The notes beneath the pieces were generated by a model, which ran no database searches, had not been told where the DNA came from, and saw nothing but the letters and a program-made list of their open reading frames with translations. A DNA stretch of 64,000 nucleotides from ZC4RG17 sp036259475 (GTDB lineage: Bacteria > Actinomycetota > Acidimicrobiia > Spongiisociales > ZC4RG35): contig DATABS010000006.1 of assembly GCA_036259475.1 (NCBI GenBank), forward strand, positions 1 to 64,000. Direction: 5' to 3'. The position numbers were made by a program, and so were the translations under genes. Shown here in pieces: positions 8,840-15,946 of this stretch (positions are counted from its first letter, which is position 1; each line of letters begins with the position of its first letter).

Positions 8840-9939
8840 GCCGTCGTTGCTCCCAGCTGGCGGGCCATCCAGTCATTCACCCAGGGGGCGAACCGGTAGG
8901 ACAGGTTGTTGACCCCGTGAACGCCGTTTTCGACTTCGATCAGCACCGCGTCGGCTGCCTCGGAGGCGATCCGACGGGCGTGCTCGGCGGGGATGAGCGG
9001 GTCCTGTTGGCCGTGCACCACCACTAGCGGCTGGAGGATTTTCTCGGCGACTCCTTCGAGGGTCAGCGCCTTGGCCATCTCCCTGGCCTCCGCCTCGCTC
9101 TGGGACCACGAGTAGTGACGGAAGGCGCTCCGGGTCACCAGAGGCAATTCGTCGTACACCTCTCCCCAGTCGTAAGGCCCGCCGTTGGCAACGACCGCCC
9201 GAAGACGGGGTTCGAAGGCGGCCGCCCGGCAGGCGTAATAGCCGCCCAGGCTGGCTCCGATCAATCCGATGTTTCGGGTGTCGACGTCTCCCCGCTGCTC
9301 GAGCGAGTCGATGGCAGCGGCGACGGCCACCTCGTAGTCGTGACGGAGCGGAAGCCGCGTGCTCATCTCACCCTGTCCGGGACCGTCGAGGCTCAACACG
9401 CCCATTCCACGGCGCAGTAGCGGGCCACGGGACCCGTGGCGGGTCTCTTTGGTGGAATCCAACCCGGGCAGGACGATCACCAGTGGCGATGGCGAGTCGC
9501 CTCGGGGAAGGCTCAGCAATCCCGTGAGGTCGTGCTCGGGAAACGGGATCGCCACCTTCTCGACGGATGGCTCCTGATAGTCGAGGACCCGGTCGTGGCA
9601 TTCGACCATCTTCTCCAAACCACGGCGATGCTGTTCCTCGTCCTCGACGGAGAGGAAGTAGGACAGGTGATATGCCCGGGCCGCCGTCAGGAAGGAGCCG
9701 ACGGCCGAGATCCGGCGCCCTTCCTCCCATGCCGTCGTCCCCTGGTCTTCATGGACCGCGGCGATGCGCATCCACTCAGGACCCCAGTCCTGCCAGCTGT
9801 CGATGTTGGCGAGAGCCGCGGTGATGTCACCCAGTGGGATCTGGCCGGCGATGAAGCGCGCCGTCCAGATGTCGAGAACCTCCTGGACGATCGGATCGGC
9901 ATGACGGAGCGTTCGGGTCGACGAAGGATCGACTCTCAC
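8836..9939 (-). CDS. alpha/beta hydrolase, FrsA-like (second copy)
   Basis: A 367-aa protein with a helical N-terminal lobe (about 1-120) and an alpha/beta core with nucleophile elbow G-A-S-L-G-G-Y (Ser230), acid in HGQQDPLIP and His in NGVHGVNN. It has the same layout as the hydrolase at 4319-5455, and the two share phrases such as D-G-P-G-x-G-E after strand 5. The GTG at 9939 forms a GTGA overlap with the dehydrogenase upstream. In-frame sequence further upstream belongs to the other gene and is not coding in this frame. Confidence 0.85.
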   Translation of the reverse strand: MRVDPSSTRTLRHADPIVQEVLDIWTARFIAGQIPLGDITAALANIDSWQDWGPEWMRIAAVHEDQGTTAWEEGRRISAVGSFLTAARAYHLSYFLSVEDEEQHRRGLEKMVECHDRVLDYQEPSVEKVAIPFPEHDLTGLLSLPRGDSPSPLVIVLPGLDSTKETRHGSRGPLLRRGMGVLSLDGPGQGEMSTRLPLRHDYEVAVAAAIDSLEQRGDVDTRNIGLIGASLGGYYACRAAAFEPRLRAVVANGGPYDWGEVYDELPLVTRSAFRHYSWSQSEAEAREMAKALTLEGVAEKILQPLVVVHGQQDPLIPAEHARRIASEAADAVLIEVENGVHGVNNLSYRFAPWVNDWMARQLGATTA

Positions 9940-10994
9940 GCCAGGGTGCCCGCCATCTCGACCATCGGAGCCACCTCGACGGCCTGGCCGTTGCGCCGGG
10001 ACGACTCCAGGGCGGCGTGGACTATCGCCAGCGCCCGGATCGCTTCGAGGGCTCCCACCTCGATGTTGGCCTCGCCACGAATCGCAAGTGCGAACTCGTC
10101 GAGTTGCTCGCGGAACATGTCGGTGTGGGGGATCTCCACCTTGGGGCGCACCGACTCCCGGTAGGCTTGGCTGACGAGGCTGCTCTTGGCGTCGGCCAGA
10201 TGGGATTGGTCCCAGTTGTTGAAGTCGAGGTCGTAGAACAGGTTCGCTTCGGTGCCCTGGAGACGCAGCTGGTAGACACCGGGTGAAGCCCAGCCCGTGC
10301 CCAGATAGCCGAGTTCGCCGGCTTCGAACTCGAGGATCGACATGATGGCGTCGGGCACCTCGGCCTTGGTGTAGAGCTTGCGGGCGTGGCTGGAGACAGC
10401 CGCCACCGGGCCCAGCAGGTATTGCAGGTTGTCGGCGTGGTGTACGCCCAGCTGGATCAGCGCTCCGCCCGGGCTCTTGTCGGCGTACCAACGCCACGTG
10501 TCCGTGGTGAGCTCCAGCCCGCGCTCGTTGGAGAAGTTGGCCTCCGCCAGGGAGACCCGCCCGATCTTCCCCTCGTCGATCCACTGTTTCATCACCCGGT
10601 GACCGCCGAGACGGCGGGCGCTGTGACCCACTGCGAAGGGCAGGCCGGAGGCGGAGGCCGCCCGCGCGATATCACCGGCGTCCTCCATCGTGTGGGCGAT
10701 CGGCTTGTCGGTGTAGACAGCCTTGCCGGCGTCGAGGCACTGGAGGATGACGTCCTTGTGCGTGTCGTTCGGAGTGGTGACGAGAACCCCCTCGACCTCG
10801 GGATCGGCCAGAAGCTCGTCGAGCGTTCCAGCCGACCGGGCAATGCCGAACTCCTCCTGGAACGCCGAACGCTTCTCTTCTGAGCGGGAGAAGCAGCTGA
10901 CGAGATCGATCAGGTCGCCCCGTTGGGCACCCCGCGCCAGCACCCGGGCCCAGCGTCCCAGACCGATCGAAGCGAGCCTCACCCTGTCATCCAT
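9936..10994 (-). CDS. Gfo/Idh/MocA family NAD(P)-dependent oxidoreductase
   Basis: A 352-aa protein with an N-terminal Rossmann domain (VRLASIGLGRWARVLARGA, residues 5-23) and the family's conserved E-K-P-like motif appearing as Y-T-D-K-P-I-A-H at about 93-100, followed by the C-terminal alpha/beta dimerisation domain. Members oxidise or reduce sugars, inositols, or other polyols and amino-diacids. The ATG at 10994 has AGGAGAG upstream and overlaps the cupin gene by 8 bases. A second, different family member is at 14839. Confidence 0.88.
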   Translation of the reverse strand: MDDRVRLASIGLGRWARVLARGAQRGDLIDLVSCFSRSEEKRSAFQEEFGIARSAGTLDELLADPEVEGVLVTTPNDTHKDVILQCLDAGKAVYTDKPIAHTMEDAGDIARAASASGLPFAVGHSARRLGGHRVMKQWIDEGKIGRVSLAEANFSNERGLELTTDTWRWYADKSPGGALIQLGVHHADNLQYLLGPVAAVSSHARKLYTKAEVPDAIMSILEFEAGELGYLGTGWASPGVYQLRLQGTEANLFYDLDFNNWDQSHLADAKSSLVSQAYRESVRPKVEIPHTDMFREQLDEFALAIRGEANIEVGALEAIRALAIVHAALESSRRNGQAVEVAPMVEMAGTLA

Positions 10995-11370
10995 CGTTCT
11001 CTCCTGTTCGTCCCTCGAGGACCAGATCCAGTTCCTCGATGTTGTTCTTGAAATCGTCGTGAGGGAAGAAGCAGACGAGGCTCATCGGCTCGTCCGCCAA
11101 CGTGGCGTGGGCGATACCGGCTGGGATCCGATACCACGAGCCCGGACCGACGGGATGGAAGATGCCGTCGATCCACACCCGTCCCGAGCCCGACACGACG
11201 AACACGACCTCTTCGCTCCGGCGATGGACGTGGGGGGAACGTCGCTCGACCGGCTCGATCGTCACCTGCCGTACCGTCGATTCGCCCTGGCCGGCGACCG
11301 CGAACGGGTTGGCGGTCCGGCGACCCGGGAAGTCGCGGTACTCCAGCTCCCCTGGGCCGATGACCGTCAC
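10987..11370 (-). CDS. single-domain cupin protein
   Basis: A 127-aa RmlC-like cupin. Motif 1 is P-H-V-H-R-R-S-E-E-V-V-F-V-V-S-G (His46/His48 region with Glu) and motif 2 is P-A-G-I-A-H-A-T, so the metal-binding His/Glu set is present. Small cupins of this type serve as isomerases, dioxygenases or metabolite sensors. It is embedded in the operon with a GTGA overlap to the creatininase gene, so an enzymatic role in the same pathway is likely, but the reaction cannot be named. Confidence 0.8.
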   Translation of the reverse strand: MTVIGPGELEYRDFPGRRTANPFAVAGQGESTVRQVTIEPVERRSPHVHRRSEEVVFVVSGSGRVWIDGIFHPVGPGSWYRIPAGIAHATLADEPMSLVCFFPHDDFKNNIEELDLVLEGRTGENDG

Positions 11371-12131
11371 GAGCCTCGCCTCCGAATCTTCACGATGGAT
11401 TGCACGGTGGTGGCGATCTCATTCGCCACCGTGGCGGCGAAGGCGCCGGCACGTTCTCGGTCCGCCCAGGCGGGATTCCCGTACCAGCCGTCGTCGGCGA
11501 TCTCGGTGACATCGGTGATGTAGCCGTAGGTCTCCTTCGAGCGCCGCATGGCGTCGAGTTCGTCGGCCCCCTCCGGACGCGTCGGCTCCGTCACACGATC
11601 GAGCTTGGCGAGAGTGGGGTCATGAGCGAGGACCGCCAGCGTCTCGATGCCCCCGCCGTGAGTCAGCTCACCGCCGTGCGGTTCGTAGATGCGCTGGGCG
11701 GCGTAACAGGCGTGGGCAGTGACAACCAGCGCCCCGTGGCGGTTCTGGACGTCGGTGGCCACGGCGTCGAGTGAGGCGTTGTTCCCCTCGTGCCAGTTGA
11801 CGAATACGAGGGTCTTCGCCCCCATGTCGATCAGTTCCTCGCACAGGTTGCCCACATAAGCCTCGAACACATCCCGCCGGAGCGAGATCGTCCCGGGATG
11901 CCCGGCGTGGATCGGCGTCACCCCGTATTGACCCGCCGGGACGAGCAGGGCATCGAGGCGGTCGGCCAGCACCTCGCTCACCAGCGCGGCGGCCATGGTG
12001 TCGGTGCCGCACGGAAGGTGGGGACCGTGCTGCTCGACGCTGCCAAACGGCATCACGGCCACGCCGCGGCGGCCCAGAACAGCCGCAACGTCCGGGGAGG
12101 TGAGGTCGTAGATCGATCTTCGCTCACTCAT
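11367..12131 (-). CDS. creatininase-family amidohydrolase
   Basis: A 254-aa metal-dependent cyclic-amide hydrolase. The conserved residues are visible: E-Q-H-G-P-H-L-P (about 33-40), the T-D ligand at 43-45, the N-W-H-E-G-N-N motif (about 115-121) and the G-G-G-I-E-T Glu (about 158-163). The family hydrolyses creatinine, and related members act on formamide and lactam rings (for example in mycofactocin and F420 or riboflavin biosynthesis). The ligand set is complete, so it should be active. It overlaps its neighbours by 4 bases on each side. Confidence 0.88.
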   Translation of the reverse strand: MSERRSIYDLTSPDVAAVLGRRGVAVMPFGSVEQHGPHLPCGTDTMAAALVSEVLADRLDALLVPAGQYGVTPIHAGHPGTISLRRDVFEAYVGNLCEELIDMGAKTLVFVNWHEGNNASLDAVATDVQNRHGALVVTAHACYAAQRIYEPHGGELTHGGGIETLAVLAHDPTLAKLDRVTEPTRPEGADELDAMRRSKETYGYITDVTEIADDGWYGNPAWADRERAGAFAATVANEIATTVQSIVKIRRRGS

Positions 12132-13093
12132 ACCGATGCCTCCGTGGGGCTCACGATTGGATGGAGCGGCGGCTCACCGTTCAGGATGCGCCGCGCCTCC
12201 TCCGCTCCTTGCCGGCGAAGCTCCAGCTCGGTCTCTTCGGTGTACCAGGACATGTGGGGGGTCAGAATGAGCCGGTCGGCGACCGGTTCGAGCATCCCGA
12301 TGTCGGGCGGCTCGTTCTCGAAAACGTCGAGCGCGGCGATAGCGGGGCGACCTTTCTCGAGGGCGTCGACCAGGGCCGGGGTGTCGATGAGCGCACCCCG
12401 GGCGGTGTTGACGAGAACCGAGCGGGGCCGCATCGCCTCGAGCTCGGAGGAGCCCAACAGGTGACCACCAACCTTGGGAGGAGCATGCAGCGTGACGACG
12501 TCGGCTCGACTAAGCAGCTCCTTCAAACTGCACAGAGTCCCTGAGGCCACCTCTTCGACCAGCGGATCGCACACCAGGAATCGTTCGAACCCCACCCCGG
12601 CCAGCATGTCGGCCACTCGCCGGCCGATCCGCCCGTAACCGACAACCCCAACGGCCAATGAGGCTGGTAGATGGAGCGGTCGGAGATGGGCGAATCCCCA
12701 AGCTCCGGTCCGTATGTGCCGGTCTGCCATCGGCAGCCGGCGGATGGCCGCCAGGATCAGTGTCACGGCATGGAGGGCCACCGCTTCGGTCCCGTAGTCG
12801 GGGACGTAAGAGACCCACATCCCCCGTTGGCGCGCCGCCTCTAGATCGACGCTGTCCACGCCCACACCCAGACGCACGATGGCGGGGCAGTTCAACTCCT
12901 GCAGCGTCTCGGCGTCAAAACGGGGTGCCGCCCCGGCAAGGATCACATCGGCGCCGCTGGCTACCCCGACCACCTCGGAACGGTCGCGTCCCGGCCCAAA
13001 CACCACCTCCACGTCACCCAGGACACCACGCTCGAGATCGAAATCGTCGAAGCGGGTACCGAGAATCGCCACCTTGGGCCGCGAGGAGTCCAC
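12128..13093 (-). CDS. D-isomer-specific 2-hydroxyacid dehydrogenase (CtBP-like)
   Basis: A 321-aa NAD-dependent dehydrogenase. The NAD-binding motif G-V-V-G-Y-G-R-I-G (about 148-156), the catalytic Arg in N-T-A-R-G, the Glu in D-V-F-E-N-E-P and the His in T-P-H-M-S-W are all present. The GTG at 13093 is the first gene of the ten-gene minus-strand run. On that strand TTGCTG - 18 bases - TACACT forms a promoter, the spacer contains a perfect GCAATCGATTGC operator, and TACACT ends 8 bases before GTG, so the message is probably leaderless. It should reduce a 2-oxoacid or oxidise a D-2-hydroxyacid. Confidence 0.9.
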   Translation of the reverse strand: MDSSRPKVAILGTRFDDFDLERGVLGDVEVVFGPGRDRSEVVGVASGADVILAGAAPRFDAETLQELNCPAIVRLGVGVDSVDLEAARQRGMWVSYVPDYGTEAVALHAVTLILAAIRRLPMADRHIRTGAWGFAHLRPLHLPASLAVGVVGYGRIGRRVADMLAGVGFERFLVCDPLVEEVASGTLCSLKELLSRADVVTLHAPPKVGGHLLGSSELEAMRPRSVLVNTARGALIDTPALVDALEKGRPAIAALDVFENEPPDIGMLEPVADRLILTPHMSWYTEETELELRRQGAEEARRILNGEPPLHPIVSPTEASV

Positions 13094-13112
13094 CGCGGCT
13101 GAGTGTAGGACA

Positions 13113-13124
13113 GCAATCGATTGC
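13113..13124. promoter_or_regulatory. LacI-type operator (site 3) inside the ten-gene operon promoter
   Basis: A perfect palindrome GCAATCGATTGC lies between a -35-like TTGCTG and a -10-like TACACT of the minus-strand promoter for the gene starting at 13093. A protein bound here would block RNA polymerase. It is identical to the site at 15914-15925. Confidence 0.7.
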
Positions 13125-13139
13125 GCAGCAACCGGACCG

Positions 13140-14141
13140 TCAAAGACCGAAGAGTCGGGCGGCGTTCCCCCCCGAGATGGCGGCGATGTCGTTGTCCGAG
13201 AGCCCCTCCACCTGGCCGACCAGCCCCAAGGGGTCCGGCTCGCTCATGTCGAAGGGAAAGTCGGTGCCCACCATGACCCGGTCGACGCCGACTATCTCGA
13301 TGAGGTGCTTCAGGTAGAGAGGCTGGAACACCATCGTGTCGTAGAAGAGCCTCTTCATGTAGTGGCTGGGTGGTCGTTCGGGGATGTTGACACGGGTCTC
13401 GGGCCGTACCTCCCAGGTGTGGTCGGACCGGGAGGCATAGAAGGGCAGGTAGCCGCCCCCGTGAACGAGAACCAGCTCGAGTTCGGGCAGCTCCTCGAAC
13501 AGCCCCGAGAAGATCATGCGGGTGGCCGCCACCATCGTCTCGAGGGGATTGCCGATGCAGTTGGTGAGGAAATAGTCGCCCAGCCGTTGACCTTCGGGGT
13601 AGCCGCTCGGATGGAGGATCACCGGCATCTGGAGTTCGCTGACCGCCTCCCAGAATGGTCGAAAGCGAGGTTCGTCCAGGTTGTGCCCGTTGACCGTTCC
13701 ACCGATCTGGAGCCCCCGAAATCCGATCGCTGCAGCCCGTTCCGCCTCGCTCATCGCGGCGTCGATGTCCTGGAGCGGCACGGTGGCCCCCAATCCGACG
13801 AACCGGTCGGGACGGTCGGCCACCGCGGCGGCGAGCCGATCGTTCTGCATCCGCGCGAGCTCAGAGCCGAGCTTGGGCGGCGTCCAGTAGAAGTACTCGG
13901 AGACGAACGTGGCCAGGCCCTGGAGGTCGATCCCCATTCGGTCCATGTGCTCGATCCGCGCCTCGGGGTCGGTGAGAGCGGCGACGATGGTCGGGAACAT
14001 CGCCCGGTTCTGCTGCCTGGAATCCTCACTCATGTGGTAGTCGTACGGCTCGTACTCGGGCCGGAAATGGGGGGCGGCTAGCTCACGGGTGGCGGGCGTG
14101 GCGAGGTGGCAGTGGATGTCGACCGTGGGCTGATCGCTCAT
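13140..14141 (-). CDS. amidohydrolase family protein (ACMSD-like, Amidohydrolase 2)
   Basis: A 333-aa TIM-barrel metal-dependent hydrolase/decarboxylase. Metal ligands are seen at D-I-H-C-H (residues 8-12), the His in VILHPSG, the His in LVHGGG and the Asp in V-G-T-D-F-P. This pattern is that of aminocarboxymuconate-semialdehyde decarboxylase, gamma-resorcylate decarboxylase and related non-hydrolytic members. The ATG at 14141 overlaps the GntR stop (ATGA); the longer in-frame extension is the antisense of the regulator and was discarded. It ends 46 bases before the next start, with site 3 in between. Confidence 0.87.
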   Translation of the reverse strand: MSDQPTVDIHCHLATPATRELAAPHFRPEYEPYDYHMSEDSRQQNRAMFPTIVAALTDPEARIEHMDRMGIDLQGLATFVSEYFYWTPPKLGSELARMQNDRLAAAVADRPDRFVGLGATVPLQDIDAAMSEAERAAAIGFRGLQIGGTVNGHNLDEPRFRPFWEAVSELQMPVILHPSGYPEGQRLGDYFLTNCIGNPLETMVAATRMIFSGLFEELPELELVLVHGGGYLPFYASRSDHTWEVRPETRVNIPERPPSHYMKRLFYDTMVFQPLYLKHLIEIVGVDRVMVGTDFPFDMSEPDPLGLVGQVEGLSDNDIAAISGGNAARLFGL

Positions 14142-14842
14142 GTTTCCTCGCTGTTGACCGATCGGGCCTCGAAGGCCTGAATCGCCAGCCGGAGGTGGTT
14201 CACGACCGCCGCCACGGCGGCATCGGTGTCGCCCTTCTCGAGAGCGGAGAGGATCTCGGCATGATCGTGTATGGCAGTCTCCCGCAGGTTCTCGACCTCC
14301 TTCAGCGAGGCCCCGATGTACATGACCGACGCATCTTCCAGACCCCGGATGATCGCCGATAGACGGCGGAAGCCGGCCGCCTCGTAGATCGTCAGATGGA
14401 ACTGTCGGTTGGCGTCGACCCACTCGGCCGAATGGGGCTCGGAGGCCATCCTGGCATGAAGGGTTTCCAGCTTGGCGAGCAGCGCAGGTGTCACCTTGGG
14501 CACCGCCAGACGGAGGGCGAAAGGCTCGAGGACTTCGCGGATCATGTAGATCTCCCGAAGCTCGTCGCCGCTCAGCTCATGCACCACCGCCCCCCGATGG
14601 GGATCGAACCGGATGAGCCCCTCGGAGGCCAGGTCGCGCAGGGCCTCGCGCACCGGCGTGGTGCTCACCTCGAGCATTGCGGCCAGGTCGGCCTGGACCA
14701 GCCGGGTCCCGCCGGCGAGCTCGCCGCTCAGGATCACGCGCCTGAGCACATTCCGGACGAACTCGTGGGCGGTCTGCCGAGCGCCCGAGAAGGTGGCTTG
14801 GGCCAAAGGGGCGAGCTGGCGGATGTCGGTCCCGTCGCTCAC
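14138..14842 (-). CDS. GntR-family regulator, FadR subfamily (FCD ligand domain)
   Basis: A 234-aa transcription factor. The winged helix-turn-helix is at about 30-90 (LAAMLEVSTTPVREALRDLASEGLI), and the helical FCD domain fills the rest, with its metal/ligand His residues (for example in VDANRQFHLTIYEAAG and AIHDHAEILSAL). FCD regulators sense carboxylic acids such as gluconate, glycolate and lactate, matching the dehydrogenases around it. The GTG start forms a GTGA overlap with the upstream dehydrogenase. It is the only local transcription factor among the catabolic genes, but the dispersed palindromes are of LacI, not GntR, type. Confidence 0.92.
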   Translation of the reverse strand: MSDGTDIRQLAPLAQATFSGARQTAHEFVRNVLRRVILSGELAGGTRLVQADLAAMLEVSTTPVREALRDLASEGLIRFDPHRGAVVHELSGDELREIYMIREVLEPFALRLAVPKVTPALLAKLETLHARMASEPHSAEWVDANRQFHLTIYEAAGFRRLSAIIRGLEDASVMYIGASLKEVENLRETAIHDHAEILSALEKGDTDAAVAAVVNHLRLAIQAFEARSVNSEET

Positions 14843-15831
14843 CGACCGTTCGCCACCTCGATGAAGCAGCCACTTCGAGCCGCCTCGACTGCCGCCTCCA
14901 GAACGGCAACGACCGCCAGGGCCTCCTCTCCGCCCACCTCCGGACGTCCGGACTGGCGAACCACCCGGGCGAACTCCTCCAGCTGGTCCACCACCGGGTC
15001 GACCTGGGGCAGCGCCCTGATCCGGCGCTCCCGCTCGCCCCTCACCTGAAACTCGAGCACGGCACCGTCGTCGACGGTGAAGGCGGCCCCTTCAGTTCCA
15101 TGGAGGGCGAGACGTATGTTCCAGGGAGTGAAGAAGGAAGTCAGCAGTGTGCCAACCGCCCCGCTGCTGAACTCCAGAAGCAAGCCGGTGGCTTCGTCGA
15201 TCGTGAACGCCCGGCCCGGGCGGGTCACCGCTGCGACACGAGCGATGGGACCCGCAAGGTAGAGGAAGTTGTCGACCTGATGAATGGCGAGCGAGGTGAT
15301 GGAGCCCAGCGGGCTCTCCTCGGCGTTTCGGCGCCACGCCTCGTCCGCCATCGTGAACCCGTTGGGCAACGAGTGGTTGGCCTCGAGCATCTGGATGTCG
15401 CCGATCTCGCCCTCGGCGATCATCCGGTGCATGGCGCGATGGGCCGCCAGTCGGCGGCGCTGGTGACCGACTTGGAGAACGATCCGGCCCTTGGCAGCCG
15501 CGTCTACTGCCGCCCGGGCGTCATCGACCGTAAGGGTGAAAGGCTTCTCCATGAAGACGTGTTTTCCCGCCGACGCCGCCTCCTCGACGATCTGCCGATG
15601 ACTGGAGTGGGAGGTGGCCACGAGCACCGCTTCGACGTCGTCGTCAGACAAAACCGATTGGAGATCGGGCGCCGTCCTACATCCGAGCGCAGCGGAGAAC
15701 TCGTCACACTTTTCCGGAGTGCGGGCATAACACGAGACGATCTCGATCTGCCCCGTGGCAGCGGCCGCCCGGGCCAGTTCCTTGCCCCACCATCCCACAC
15801 CGATGCTGGCCGCTCTCACAGGTTCCGTCAC
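14839..15831 (-). CDS. Gfo/Idh/MocA family oxidoreductase (second copy)
   Basis: A 330-aa NAD(P)-dependent dehydrogenase: Rossmann motif A-S-I-G-V-G-W-W-G-K-E near the start and the E-K-P motif (VFMEKPFTL, about 87-95). The GTG at 15831 is chosen for its AGGAGAGAG site; the frame can be extended to a TTG at 15882, but that part is not family-like and contains the -10 candidate TATAAG. It heads a three-gene unit with the GntR regulator and the amidohydrolase, divergent from the molybdenum hydroxylase gene; site 4 lies in the shared region. Confidence 0.88.
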   Translation of the reverse strand: MTEPVRAASIGVGWWGKELARAAAATGQIEIVSCYARTPEKCDEFSAALGCRTAPDLQSVLSDDDVEAVLVATSHSSHRQIVEEAASAGKHVFMEKPFTLTVDDARAAVDAAAKGRIVLQVGHQRRRLAAHRAMHRMIAEGEIGDIQMLEANHSLPNGFTMADEAWRRNAEESPLGSITSLAIHQVDNFLYLAGPIARVAAVTRPGRAFTIDEATGLLLEFSSGAVGTLLTSFFTPWNIRLALHGTEGAAFTVDDGAVLEFQVRGERERRIRALPQVDPVVDQLEEFARVVRQSGRPEVGGEEALAVVAVLEAAVEAARSGCFIEVANGR

Positions 15832-15913
15832 GGGCGCTCTCTCCTCGATTCGCGGGGTCGGGCCGGATCTTATACGTTGCAAAGTTTTCCGGCCAGGCTG
15901 GGCGTGCGTGCTA

Positions 15914-15925
15914 GCAATCGATTGC
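15914..15925. promoter_or_regulatory. LacI-type operator (site 4) in a divergent promoter
   Basis: A perfect GCAATCGATTGC lies 9 bases before a -10-like TATAAA that itself ends 6-7 bases before the GTG at 15947, and about 80 bases upstream of the divergent start at 15831. One bound repressor could control both directions. Confidence 0.7.
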
Positions 15926-15946
15926 AGGCAAGGCTATAAAGGAGTC

